A stretch of 64,000 nucleotides of DNA from NCBI GenBank assembly GCA_944376125.1, contig CALWBQ010000008.1:62001-126000 (forward strand), written 5' to 3'. The first letter of the stretch is position 1. The number at the start of each line of letters is the position of its first letter. A program made the position numbers and the translations under genes. Below the pieces are notes generated by a model. It was not told the origin of the DNA, did not search any database, and saw only the letters and a program-made list of their open reading frames with translations. This DNA is from an uncultured Lachnospiraceae bacterium (GTDB taxonomy: Bacteria > Bacillota > Clostridia > Lachnospirales > Lachnospiraceae). Below, one piece after another: positions 24,606 to 33,314 of the stretch.

Positions 24606-26383
24606 TACCGCTCGCCCTCCTTTTCTGTCTGCTGTACCGGAGCTGACGGATGGTCAAAATCTCCGCCGCCTTTCATCTGAGTATCGTAAATTTCTTGATA
24701 GATTTGATTGGTCTTTAACAGATTTTCGTGAGTGTCAAACCCGTTAATTTTTCCGCTGTCCAGCACCAGGATTCGGTCAGCACCTTCTACACTGGAAATC
24801 CGCTGTGCAATAATCAGCTTGGTCGTCCCTGGGATTTTTTTTGCAAATGCTTCCCTGATCTTTGCATCTGTAGCAGTATCTACAGCGCTGGTGGAATCAT
24901 CCAGGATCAGAACCTTCGGCTTCTTTAACAGTGCTCTGGCAATACACAGACGCTGTTTCTGGCCGCCCGACACATTGGTACCGCCCTGTTCAATCCAAGT
25001 CTGATATTTATCGGGAAATCTCTCAATAAATTCGTCTGCGCAGGCTTGCTGACATACCTCCCGGCACTCTTCTTCTGTAGCATCATCCTTTCCCCATCTC
25101 AAGTTGTCCAAAATGGTTCCAGAAAACAGTACGTTCTTCTGCAGAACCACTGCTACCTGATTTCTAAGTGCCTCCATATCGTAACTGCGAACATCCTTGC
25201 CGCCGACACACACGGATCCTTTATCCACATCATACAGACGGCTGATCAAGTTTACCAGGCTGGACTTGCCGCAGCCAGTTCCGCCGATAATGCCAATAGT
25301 CTCCCCAGATTTAATATGGAGATCAATATCGGTCAGTGTTTCTTCTCCGCTTCCGTGTTTATAGGAAAAATCAACATGGTTAAAATCAATGCTGCCATCT
25401 TCCACAACAGTCTCAGGGTTCTCCGGGTTGGTCAGATCAGCCTTTTCCTCCAGAACCTCCGCAATACGCCGGCCGCTGGCCGCACTCATAGTCAGCATAA
25501 CAAAAATCATGGACAGCATCATAAGAGACATCAGCACACTCATAACGTAACTGAAAAGCGAAGTCAATTCCCCGGTAGTCAGGCTTCCAGCTACAATATA
25601 CTTTGCCCCCAGCCACGACAGAGAAATCATGCAGCCATAAACTACCAGCATCATAACCGGGCTGTTTAAAGTCAAGATGCTCTCCGCCTTTACAAACAGC
25701 TTTCTCAGATTATCTGCCGCTTTGGTAAACTTCTCATCCTCATGCTCTTCCCTGACATAAGCCTTGACTACACGGATCGCAGAAACATTTTCCTGAATGC
25801 TCGCATTTAAGTCATCGTATCTGCGGAAAACCTGGTCAAACAGCTTTGTAACGCTTCCCATAATAGCAAACAGGGCAACGCCCAGAACCCCGATGGCTAC
25901 CAGAAAGATGGAACTCAGCTTAGCATTAATAAAAAAGCACATAGCCATACTGCAGATCAGCATCAAAGGCGCCCGGACCGTAATCCTCAGGATCATCTGA
26001 TAAGCATTCTGCACATTGGTCACATCGGTCGTCATCCTGGTGACAAGACCTGCCGTACTGTACTTATCAATATTAGAAAATGAAAATGTCTGGATATTTT
26101 CATACATCCCCTGCCTCAGATTGCAGGCAAATCCAGACGATGCAGCAGCAGCGAACCTTCCGGCCAGCGCTCCAAATGCCAGGCTCAAAAATGCCAGTAC
26201 CAGCATGATTGCACCGTAGAAATAGATCTGCCTGATATTGCCGGCCTGAATTCCCTTATCAATAATAGACGCGGTAATAAAAGGGATCAGCACTTCCATC
26301 AGCACTTCCAGCGCCGTAAATAGCGGCGTCAGCAGGGAAACTGCTTTATATTCCCCCACCTGCTTCAGCAATGTTTTTAGCAT
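24605..26383 (-). CDS. ABC exporter half-transporter, degenerate ATPase site
   Basis: A 592-residue membrane-ATPase fusion with six predicted helices (about 15-300). Walker A is GGTGCGKSS (near 365) and the signature NVSGGQKQRLCIARAL (near 470). Walker B reads LILDDSTSAVD: the residue after the conserved Asp is Asp, not the catalytic Glu. That is the mark of the non-hydrolysing half in heterodimeric exporters. It overlaps the MarR gene upstream by 7 bases and the second half-transporter downstream by one, so the three are co-translated. Export of a toxic compound sensed by MarR is the usual job of such cassettes; the ligand is not indicated. Confidence 0.9.
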   Translation of the reverse strand: MLKTLLKQVGEYKAVSLLTPLFTALEVLMEVLIPFITASIIDKGIQAGNIRQIYFYGAIMLVLAFLSLAFGALAGRFAAAASSGFACNLRQGMYENIQTFSFSNIDKYSTAGLVTRMTTDVTNVQNAYQMILRITVRAPLMLICSMAMCFFINAKLSSIFLVAIGVLGVALFAIMGSVTKLFDQVFRRYDDLNASIQENVSAIRVVKAYVREEHEDEKFTKAADNLRKLFVKAESILTLNSPVMMLVVYGCMISLSWLGAKYIVAGSLTTGELTSLFSYVMSVLMSLMMLSMIFVMLTMSAASGRRIAEVLEEKADLTNPENPETVVEDGSIDFNHVDFSYKHGSGEETLTDIDLHIKSGETIGIIGGTGCGKSSLVNLISRLYDVDKGSVCVGGKDVRSYDMEALRNQVAVVLQKNVLFSGTILDNLRWGKDDATEEECREVCQQACADEFIERFPDKYQTWIEQGGTNVSGGQKQRLCIARALLKKPKVLILDDSTSAVDTATDAKIREAFAKKIPGTTKLIIAQRISSVEGADRILVLDSGKINGFDTHENLLKTNQIYQEIYDTQMKGGGDFDHPSAPVQQTEKEGER

Positions 26384-26844
26384 GTTCTGTTCCTCCTTGA
26401 ATCTTCAAGCATTTCTTTTTCTGATTTCATATTCAAAAGCATCATCTTCAGCCCATGATCCAGAGCTTCCAACTCCTGCTTTGTCATCCCCCTGCACAAC
26501 CGTGCATTTTCTTGTTGAAGGGCCTCACGGATCCGGCGCTCTTCCAAATATGCTTTCTCTGTCAGGATGATCTTCTTTCTCCGGTCGTCCTTCTTATCTG
26601 CGCTCATCTCCAGGTAGCCTTTTTCTTTCAACTTTTTTAAAATTGCTGAGATGGACGCTTTTGATATTCCAAACATCCCATGGATATCCGTAGCGTACAG
26701 CTCATCACCTTTTCTTTCAAGCAGATAGCCCAGCAGATAGCCCTGAGTAGGTGTGATATCGGCCTCTCCCAGTCTCATTCTCCTGCATTGCTCCAGAAAA
26801 ATATCCAACTGTTTCAGTTCCAAAATAATATCGTTCTTTATCAT
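26377..26844 (-). CDS. MarR-family regulator of the ABC exporter
   Basis: A 155-residue winged-helix repressor. The recognition region GMFGISKASISAILKKLKEKGYLEM lies near residues 60-85, split by the usual turn, followed by the wing DKKDDRRKKIILTEK (near 88-102). It is the first gene of the exporter operon and overlaps it by 7 bases, so it very probably represses its own operon until a substrate binds. AAGGAG precedes the ATG. The divergent LysR gene shares the intergenic region, where a GTAT-TCG-ATAC dyad lies. Confidence 0.88.
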   Translation of the reverse strand: MIKNDIILELKQLDIFLEQCRRMRLGEADITPTQGYLLGYLLERKGDELYATDIHGMFGISKASISAILKKLKEKGYLEMSADKKDDRRKKIILTEKAYLEERRIREALQQENARLCRGMTKQELEALDHGLKMMLLNMKSEKEMLEDSRRNRTC

Positions 26845-26866
26845 TTCATTCTGTCTCCTTTCTGTG

Positions 26867-26877
26867 GTATTCGATAC
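26867..26877. promoter_or_regulatory. Dyad before the MarR gene, candidate operator
   Basis: GTATTCGATAC is a short perfect dyad (4-base arms) about 23 bases before the MarR start, extended imperfectly on both sides. MarR proteins bind such sites at their own promoters. The arms are short, so chance is possible. Confidence 0.35.
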
Positions 26878-26929
26878 GAACTGTTCGGAGTCTAACTATC
26901 TACCATTGAACTATTGTACTCATTTTCCA

Positions 26930-26958
26930 TTGAAAGTGAATTCAAAAAGTGTTATCAT
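26930..26958 (+). promoter_or_regulatory. Promoter of the second LysR gene
   Basis: TTGAAA (26930-26935) and TATCAT (26953-26958), spaced 17 bases, about 47 bases before the LysR start. Confidence 0.6.
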
Positions 26959-27004
26959 TAATAATGCTTTTTTATTAATACTGACCAGGAGGGCCGTCAC
27001 CGCC

Positions 27005-27889
27005 ATGAACACCTTTCAATTATCCTGCTTTCTCGCTGTGGCTGACACGCTGAATTTTGCCCGAGCTGCAGAACAGTTAAACGTCACCCAGCCAGCTGTT
27101 ACCCATCAGATTCGTTCTCTTGAAACTGAGCTGAATACTAAATTGTTCCGGCGAACCACTCGAATCGTAGAGCTGACTTCCTCAGGAATTCTCTTTCAAG
27201 ATGACGCACGAAGCATTCTGGCCACCGCCCTCCGGGCAAAGGGCCGGTTTCAAAATCCATCTTCTCAGAAATTTCAAGAATTTTCTATTGGATGCCACAG
27301 TTACACTCAGCTTTTTCTTCTTCCCCAGGTTTTAAAAGAGATGCGCCAGACCTACCCCCAGATTTTCCCCCGGCTGAGAGTTGTCCCTTTTCAGCACCTG
27401 CACCGCCTTTTGGAAGAGGAAGAGGTGGACGCAATCATTGGCTTTCAGGAGCCTGACTATAAAAAACTTCCAGGCACCTATAAAGAGATGGCAAAAGTCC
27501 CTGTTGTATGTGTCTGTCCCTCAGACAGTCCTCTGGCTGTCCTTCCATCCGTATCCCTCTCGGATTTGGAGCAGGAAAAGCTGATCCTGAACGCCCCCTT
27601 AAAATCCCCTTCCACCATAGTTCAGCTCCAACAGCACCTTATCGGGAACCGCTCTCTATCGGATTTTTATTTCTGCGAATCCGGCGAAGCCGCCCTGGTA
27701 TTGATCCGTGCAGGCTTCGGTGTGACAATCCTTCCGGATCTCTTCCTTCCCCGCTATCCGGATCTGACCTACCTCCCGGTGTCAGAGGCTGACGCTATCT
27801 CCTTCGGAATCTACTATAAAACTCTGAAGGATAACGAAATGCTGAAAACCTTTTTCCAATTTATGCAGCAGCATTTTCATTCACACTAG
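27005..27889 (+). CDS. LysR-family transcriptional regulator
   Basis: A 294-residue LysR regulator. The helix-turn-helix has the canonical pattern: FLAVADTLNFARAAEQLNV, then TQPAVTHQIRSLETEL. An effector-binding domain follows from about residue 90. The ATG at 27005 (CCAGGAGGG upstream, spacing 11) begins the conserved domain; an upstream frame to 26753 is not needed. Its promoter faces that of the MarR-exporter operon. The membrane-protein gene starts 12 bases after its stop and may be co-transcribed. The targets are unknown; control of the divergent exporter is possible but MarR is the likelier regulator. Confidence 0.88.
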   Translation: MNTFQLSCFLAVADTLNFARAAEQLNVTQPAVTHQIRSLETELNTKLFRRTTRIVELTSSGILFQDDARSILATALRAKGRFQNPSSQKFQEFSIGCHSYTQLFLLPQVLKEMRQTYPQIFPRLRVVPFQHLHRLLEEEEVDAIIGFQEPDYKKLPGTYKEMAKVPVVCVCPSDSPLAVLPSVSLSDLEQEKLILNAPLKSPSTIVQLQQHLIGNRSLSDFYFCESGEAALVLIRAGFGVTILPDLFLPRYPDLTYLPVSEADAISFGIYYKTLKDNEMLKTFFQFMQQHFHSH

Positions 27890-27901
27890 AAAGGACTGAC
27901 C

Positions 27902-28762
27902 ATGAAAAAGAAAAAAGAGCGGCCTGCCCGCAGGCTTGGAAAAGCATTGGCAATGGAACCGAGAGAACACAAGGCGTCTTTCTGCGTCTATTTTACGCTG
28001 CGCCTCCTGGTCATCATCACCGCCATCCTCCAATTAACCAACCGGAACTATGAAAATGTCTTCCTATGTATTTTGACTCTGTTTCTCCTGGTGATTCCCA
28101 GCATCGTACAGCTAACCTTTAAAGTAGAGCTGCCTACAGTCCTGGAAATTATCATTCTGATCTTTATTTTTGCCGCAGAAATCCTGGGAGAAATACAGGA
28201 ATTTTACCTGATTTTCCCCTTCTGGGACACAGTCCTCCATACACTGAATGGATTCCTGGCGGCAGCGATCGGCTTCTCCCTGGTGGATCTTCTGAACCGG
28301 AGCAAGCGGGTAACATTCGAATTATCCCCTCTTTTCACTGCCATCGTTGCATTGTCCTTTTCTATGACCATCGGAGTTATGTGGGAATTTTTTGAATTCG
28401 GAATGGATCAGATATTAGGATACGATATGCAGAAAGATACCATTATCCAGACAATCCGTTCGGTCACTCTGGATCCGGAGGGCAAGAACGTGCCTTTTGT
28501 CATAAGCGGCATCCGCGATGTCACAGTCAACGGCACTTCTCTAAATCTCGGCGGGTATCTGGATATCGGGCTGATCGACACAATGCAGGATCTGATTGTC
28601 AACTTTATCGGCGCTGCTATTTTTTCCTTTTTTGGTTTTTTCTATGTAAAAAAACGCGGCGGCAATTTTGTCATTTCCCAGTTCATCCCCCGAAAAAAGC
28701 GGGCCGATCGAGATTTTCTGCGGATTGTAGCGGAGGAAGAAGACGAACATCCAAAACTGTGA
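27902..28762 (+). CDS. Multi-pass membrane protein, DUF2238/YjdF-like
   Basis: A 286-residue protein with about six hydrophobic helices between residues 28 and 255. The conserved-looking core includes FPFWDTVLHTLNGFLAA (near 108) and GVMWEFFEFGMDQILG (near 165), with acidic residues inside or next to membrane segments. These resemble the DUF2238 / YjdF family, whose function is unknown. The tail after residue 260 is basic then acidic and probably cytoplasmic. It follows the LysR gene by 12 bases, suggesting joint expression. Nothing in the sequence points to a substrate. Confidence 0.65.
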   Translation: MKKKKERPARRLGKALAMEPREHKASFCVYFTLRLLVIITAILQLTNRNYENVFLCILTLFLLVIPSIVQLTFKVELPTVLEIIILIFIFAAEILGEIQEFYLIFPFWDTVLHTLNGFLAAAIGFSLVDLLNRSKRVTFELSPLFTAIVALSFSMTIGVMWEFFEFGMDQILGYDMQKDTIIQTIRSVTLDPEGKNVPFVISGIRDVTVNGTSLNLGGYLDIGLIDTMQDLIVNFIGAAIFSFFGFFYVKKRGGNFVISQFIPRKKRADRDFLRIVAEEEDEHPKL

Positions 28763-28840
28763 GAGTCCTGACAGGGGATCATTTCTGTCCCTTAAAGCTC
28801 CCATCCTCTCAGCATCTCTTCACTTTGATGCTCAGGGACA

Positions 28841-28889
28841 GAAAAGGGGTGCCGCAGACTCATTCGTAACAATGAGTCTGCGGCACCCC
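28841..28889 (-). terminator. Strong terminator after phosphoglucomutase
   Basis: Leftward, a perfect 19-bp stem (28871-28889 with 28846-28864) surrounds a 6-base loop and is followed by TTTTC. It lies 16 bases past the pgcA stop. A second inverted pair, TTTCTGTCCC (28782-28791) and GGGACAGAAA (28835-28844), is adjacent and may serve the convergent membrane-protein gene. Confidence 0.85.
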
Positions 28890-28904
28890 CAAAAATCTGC
28901 ATAT

Positions 28905-30641
28905 TTACATCATTGCGTCAACCATGGCCTGGACAGCAGCTCCCAGATCTGCAGCTTTCTTTTCTGCATCTTCCAGGGATGCCCCCTTTACGCCATAGTA
29001 GAATTTGATCTTAGGCTCCGTTCCGGACGGCCTTACGCACATCCATGCCCCGTCCTCCATATCATAGTAAAGCACGTTGGATGCCGGGAGTCCTGTAGGC
29101 TTCACTTCGCCAGTGGCCATATCCTTGATAGTATCCATCTTGTAATCCCTTGCAGACAGAACCTTGTATCCGCCCACCTCTGACGGGGTATGGTTTCTCA
29201 GGTTCTCCATAATAGACTGGATCTTTGCCAATCCCTCGATTCCGGAAAGCCCGATGGATTTTACAGCATCCTTGTAATAGCCGTACTTTTCATACATAGC
29301 AATCATGGCATCCCACAGAGTCATGCCTTTCATCTTATAATAAGCGGCTGCCTCGCAGAGTGCGGCGGTCGCAGAGATAGCATCTTTATCTCTCGCATAG
29401 GTTCCGATCAGACAGCCGTAGCTCTCCTCCATTCCGAAAAGATAAGTGCCCTTTCCTGTCTTCTCATTCTTTAAAATCTGCTGGCCAATCCATTTGAATC
29501 CGGTGAGAACCTCAATTAACTCCACCCCGTACGCCTTCGCAACTGCGTCGATCAGATTGGTAGATACGATTGATTTTACAACTTGTCCGTCTGCCGGAAT
29601 CTTGCCTGCTGCCTTTTTCTGGCTCAGAACATACTCGCAGAGCAGAGAGCCTGACATGTTTCCTGTCAGCGGGATATAGTTTCCTGATTTTGTATCTTTT
29701 ACATAAACGCCAAGGCGGTCTGCATCAGGGTCTGTGGCCAAAACCAGATCCGCGTTCTTTTCTTTCGCCAGCTTTAACCCCAGCGCAAAGGCTTCTGGAG
29801 CCTCCGGATTCGGATAACTTACAGTGGGGAAATCGCCGTCCGGCAGTTCCTGCTCCGGCACCACATAAACATGTTCAAAGCCCAGCTCCCTCATCACTCT
29901 CCTGGCCGGAATATTTCCAGTTCCGTGGAGAGGTGTATAAACGATTGTGATCTGGTCCTGCATCTCATCAATTGCCTTCTGATTGACCACCTGGGCCTTC
30001 ACCTGGGCAATGTATTTATCATCGATCTCTTTTCCGATCACCTGATATTTTCCTGCCGCAACAGCGGATGCTTCGTCCGTTGTCTTTACAGTAGACAAAT
30101 CTTCTATAGCAAGAACTTCTTCTGTGACGCCCTTGTCATGGGGCGGTGTAAACTGAGCGCCGTCCTCCCAGTATACTTTATATCCATTGTACTCCGGCGG
30201 ATTGTGGCTGGCCGTGATATTAATTCCGGCGATGCATCCCAGCTCTCTGACTGCAAAAGAAAGCTCCGGCGTCGGCCGCAGAGATTCAAATTTATAGGCT
30301 TTAATCCCGTTTGCCGCCAGAGTCATAGCGGCTTCCATGGCAAATTCAGGAGACATATGGCGGGAATCGTAGGCGATGGCTACGCCCTTATCTGCTCCGC
30401 CCTGTTTAATGATATAATTTGCCAGACCCTGGGTGGCCCGACGCACTACATATATATTCATCCGGTTAATACCAGCGCCGATAATTCCTCTCAACCCGGC
30501 TGTGCCGAACTCCAGATCCATATAAAAGCGTTCTTTGATCTCATTTTCATTTCCCTCGATCGCTCTCAGCTCGGCTTTCGTGGCCTCGTCAAAATAGGGA
30601 TTTGACAGCCACTCATTATAAATTTTCATGTAGTCTTTCAT
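28905..30641 (-). CDS. pgcA: Alpha-phosphoglucomutase / phosphomannomutase
   Basis: A 578-residue alpha-D-phosphohexomutase, the long form that interconverts glucose-1- and glucose-6-phosphate and often mannose phosphates. The active-site serine is in TASHNPPEYNGYK (near residue 142), the magnesium loop in ATDPDADRLG (near 305), the sugar loop in GMEESYGCL (near 400) and the phosphate-binding RPSGTEPKIKFY near 535. It supplies glucose-1-phosphate to the rfbA-type and UDP-glucose pathways. It stands alone, with a terminator after it; a -10-like TATAAT lies about 100 bases upstream without a good -35. Length is normal. Confidence 0.92.
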   Translation of the reverse strand: MKDYMKIYNEWLSNPYFDEATKAELRAIEGNENEIKERFYMDLEFGTAGLRGIIGAGINRMNIYVVRRATQGLANYIIKQGGADKGVAIAYDSRHMSPEFAMEAAMTLAANGIKAYKFESLRPTPELSFAVRELGCIAGINITASHNPPEYNGYKVYWEDGAQFTPPHDKGVTEEVLAIEDLSTVKTTDEASAVAAGKYQVIGKEIDDKYIAQVKAQVVNQKAIDEMQDQITIVYTPLHGTGNIPARRVMRELGFEHVYVVPEQELPDGDFPTVSYPNPEAPEAFALGLKLAKEKNADLVLATDPDADRLGVYVKDTKSGNYIPLTGNMSGSLLCEYVLSQKKAAGKIPADGQVVKSIVSTNLIDAVAKAYGVELIEVLTGFKWIGQQILKNEKTGKGTYLFGMEESYGCLIGTYARDKDAISATAALCEAAAYYKMKGMTLWDAMIAMYEKYGYYKDAVKSIGLSGIEGLAKIQSIMENLRNHTPSEVGGYKVLSARDYKMDTIKDMATGEVKPTGLPASNVLYYDMEDGAWMCVRPSGTEPKIKFYYGVKGASLEDAEKKAADLGAAVQAMVDAMM

Positions 30642-30784
30642 AAAACTCTTTGCTCCTTTCCTTCTGCCGGCGGCAGAATGCCTTGGATCCTCTCTTTACA
30701 AGATTTGTCAAAAGAACCCTTCGGCTTCCTTTTAAACCTATGCAAATTATACTATATGCCAGTCAAAAAGGAAAGTGGTTTTCA

Positions 30785-31759
30785 TCATTTTATCTCGCGC
30801 AAAAACGCCTGTCTGGCGGCCTCCTGCTCCTTCAGCCCCTTCAGCTTATCAATATTTCTGGCAGGCAGCCATGCCTTATTTGCATTATAGTAATAGTTGA
30901 TCTGTTTCCAGTACTTTTCCGGGTACAAAAACAGATAATACAGCGTTTTTCTTTCCTCCTTCGTCATGGGCAAAATCCGCTCGTAGGCATCCAGCATCAT
31001 GCTGCCCAGGCGAAGATTCCAATTATGCTTTTCCATGACCTTCCGCATAAACCGGTACAGGTCCTCCGCCTGCAGCCCCAGGTGCATCCGGTTATATTCT
31101 ACAATTGCCACGTAATGGCTGCCCATGAGGACATGATGCTGATCCATATCTCCATGGCAGAGAAATCTGGGCAGACTGCCCTCCTCTTCCATTTCTTTTA
31201 AGCCCCTGGCCGCTTCCAACGCCTGTTCAAAAAATGCAGAATGGCCTTCGATCACCCACAGCTCAAATTCTGTCTTTCCCCGCTTTTCACTGATAAAGGT
31301 CCTGGCCCGCTTCAATTCCCGATTATGGCGCGCCATCTCCTCTGCCATGGTGCGCCCGATGATCGACCCCATATTCCACTCCGGTCTCATCTCCACTCTC
31401 CGCAGAAGCTGATGGAGCATTCCTATCCTAGTCACTGCACTGCGAATCTCAGAGTATTCTTTTAAATTACATTCACGGTCTCCAAACCACTCTTTTAAAA
31501 CAAAGCGGGTTCCGTCCCCAGCACTGGTAAACAGCTCCTCCTCACGGCTCCTTATGTACTGATCTGCTTTCAGGCCGCTGCTCCCCCTCAGGACTCTCAG
31601 AACCTCTGACTCAAACTCCAGCCGGCGGGCAGTTCCGCGGTATTCCTTCAGCAGCCGGCATCCCCGATCCGTATCCAGGATCCATGCACCTCTGCCCCGG
31701 CGGATCCCAAGGACTTCCATATCATACATTTCCAGCACATCTGTATACCGCTCTGTCAT
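30785..31759 (-). CDS. CotS-family spore-coat-type kinase-like protein
   Basis: A 324-residue protein of the CotS / aminoglycoside-phosphotransferase-like fold, found in spore coats of Bacilli and Clostridia. The catalytic-loop equivalent is CHGDMDQHHVLM (near residue 200) and the metal-loop equivalent IVEYNRMHLG (near 218). The usual catalytic-loop Asn is His and the metal-binding Asp is replaced, so it is probably not an active kinase. Tyrosine-rich stretches near the C-terminus (INYYYNANKAW) are typical of the family. GGAGG precedes the ATG. Its presence implies that the organism can make endospores; expression would be mother-cell specific, which the sequence does not show directly. Confidence 0.75.
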   Translation of the reverse strand: MTERYTDVLEMYDMEVLGIRRGRGAWILDTDRGCRLLKEYRGTARRLEFESEVLRVLRGSSGLKADQYIRSREEELFTSAGDGTRFVLKEWFGDRECNLKEYSEIRSAVTRIGMLHQLLRRVEMRPEWNMGSIIGRTMAEEMARHNRELKRARTFISEKRGKTEFELWVIEGHSAFFEQALEAARGLKEMEEEGSLPRFLCHGDMDQHHVLMGSHYVAIVEYNRMHLGLQAEDLYRFMRKVMEKHNWNLRLGSMMLDAYERILPMTKEERKTLYYLFLYPEKYWKQINYYYNANKAWLPARNIDKLKGLKEQEAARQAFLREIK

Positions 31760-31840
31760 CTCTACCCCTCCAACTATATCTCACAGCTTTTTCCCATAGG
31801 CTATTTCTAGGGTATGTGAAGGGAAATCGGATTATGACTG

Positions 31841-31884
31841 GAAAAGCGCCGTCCGGACATTGAATCTGATGTCCGGGCAGCGCC
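31841..31884 (-). terminator. Terminator after cca
   Basis: Leftward GGCGCT-GCCCGGACAT pairs with ATGTCCGGACGGCGCT (one internal mismatch region) and is followed by TTTTCC. It begins 25 bases past the cca stop. Confidence 0.8.
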
Positions 31885-31908
31885 CCTTATTTCTAAATAC
31901 GTCGATAT

Positions 31909-33114
31909 TTATCCAGTTCTCAGCATCTCCAACAAAGCCTCTCTGGTATTTTTCTCTGGTTCTTCCAGTACCTGTTCCAAAAGTCTTTCCAGAGTATCTC
32001 CCACAGCTTTTCCAGGTGCCACGCCTGCTTCCATCAGGTCCCGTCCATTAAGTGCCAGATCTCTCAGATACAGGCAGTCCCCGCTCTCCCGGATTTCCGC
32101 TGTCAGCCGTTTCACCTGCTTTAACCGCTCTCTTTCAGGCCCTTCCGCCAAAATAGATTCCTTTAATAAAATCAGATCATCATAGAGTTCCGGTGTCATC
32201 CTGCTCATAATCCGGCGAACCGCCGCTTTATCTGGTATTATTTTCATCTTGCACCATCGGGTCAGGATTCTGACCCGATTTATGGTATCGTTGTCTGACT
32301 TCAATTCTTTCAGCACCCCAGCAGCCGCATCTTCCGGCTCATTTTGCAGAAACGCTGCCCAGCGGAGATGTTTTCGTTTCGGCAGAATCGGGCTGATGTG
32401 CGGCAGCGGCTTTGCCACTGCTGCAAACCGGGGTGAGATGTAGGGCGCCATCCCCGCCTCATACACCGCAGTGATGCGCTCTGGATGATCTGACAGCAGC
32501 AGTTTGGTCAGTTCTGCCAGGATTCTCTCCTTGCTGACACGGCCCAGATTGGGCGCAATCTCCCCGATAGCCTTGTAAGTATTTGCCTCAATCTCAAACC
32601 CCAACTGCGCAGAAAAACGAACTGCCCGGAGTATCCTCAGAGCATCCTCTGTAAATCGCTCTATGGGGCTTCCAACACAGCGGATCACACCGGCTTCCAG
32701 GTCTTTCACCCCGCCGAAAATGTCCACAATTCCTTCTTTCTGGCTGTACGCCATTGCATTGATAGTGAAATCCCGCCGCTTCAGGTCTTCCTCAAGGCTA
32801 GGCGTAAAGGTCACCTGCTTAGGGTGGCGGCCGTCCTCATATTTCCCATCAATCCGGTAAGTCGTCACCTCATATCCTGTCTTACCTACCATGACGGTCA
32901 CAGTCCCATGGGCAATACCGGTATCCACCGTTCTCCGGAAAACAGCCTTCACCTCCTCCGGCCTGGCGGAAGTGGTGATATCCCAGTCCTCCGGTGTCCG
33001 GCCCAGCAGACTGTCGCGAACGCAGCCGCCTACGGCGTACGCCTGATATCCATGGACATTTAGTTGTGAAATAATCTGCTCTACAGGAGCCGGCATCTCA
33101 ATCACTTTTGACAT
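31909..33114 (-). CDS. cca: CCA tRNA nucleotidyltransferase
   Basis: A 401-residue class II tRNA nucleotidyltransferase that adds or repairs the 3' CCA end. The N-terminal catalytic domain has GGCVRDSLLG (near residue 29), the metal-binding DWDITT (near 42) and RRDFTINAMAY (near 112). The primer-recognition region FTEDALRILRAVRFSAQLGF follows near 153 and the helical tRNA-binding part runs to the end. No HD phosphohydrolase domain is evident. It could alternatively be restricted to CC or A addition, but the sequence resembles full CCA enzymes. It lies alone between two terminator-like regions. Confidence 0.9.
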   Translation of the reverse strand: MSKVIEMPAPVEQIISQLNVHGYQAYAVGGCVRDSLLGRTPEDWDITTSARPEEVKAVFRRTVDTGIAHGTVTVMVGKTGYEVTTYRIDGKYEDGRHPKQVTFTPSLEEDLKRRDFTINAMAYSQKEGIVDIFGGVKDLEAGVIRCVGSPIERFTEDALRILRAVRFSAQLGFEIEANTYKAIGEIAPNLGRVSKERILAELTKLLLSDHPERITAVYEAGMAPYISPRFAAVAKPLPHISPILPKRKHLRWAAFLQNEPEDAAAGVLKELKSDNDTINRVRILTRWCKMKIIPDKAAVRRIMSRMTPELYDDLILLKESILAEGPERERLKQVKRLTAEIRESGDCLYLRDLALNGRDLMEAGVAPGKAVGDTLERLLEQVLEEPEKNTREALLEMLRTG

Positions 33115-33226
33115 TTCTCTCCGTTTCCAGAATGTTTACTGCGAAAGTTCTGACAAGCGCCAATGCAATCCTCATGCCTGCATGTGGGACTCATCGGCAT
33201 TTGGCAGACAGAAAAGATAAGCAGGC

Positions 33227-33306
33227 AGGGCGTACGCCCTACTTGCGAATACTTTCAGTAATCGCGTTAGCGATTAGCTTTCATATATGATGTCGCTGCA
33301 AGCGAC
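33227..33306. repeat. Cluster of three palindromes between cca and proS
   Basis: AGGGCGTACGCCCT (33227-33240), TAATCGC/GCGATTA (33259-33276, 4-base loop) and GTCGCT/AGCGAC (33292-33306) occur in 80 bases. The last lies 9 bases past the proS stop. None has a classic T tract, though a T-rich stretch follows the first, reading leftward. They may jointly end proS or mark a dispersed element. Confidence 0.55.
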
Positions 33307-33314
33307 TTGTTCAT

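Noticed and set aside
28782-28844. Second inverted pair (TTTCTGTCCC and GGGACAGAAA) as an independent regulatory site
   Set aside because: It lies in the convergent gap between two 3' ends and is more simply part of the bidirectional terminator region.
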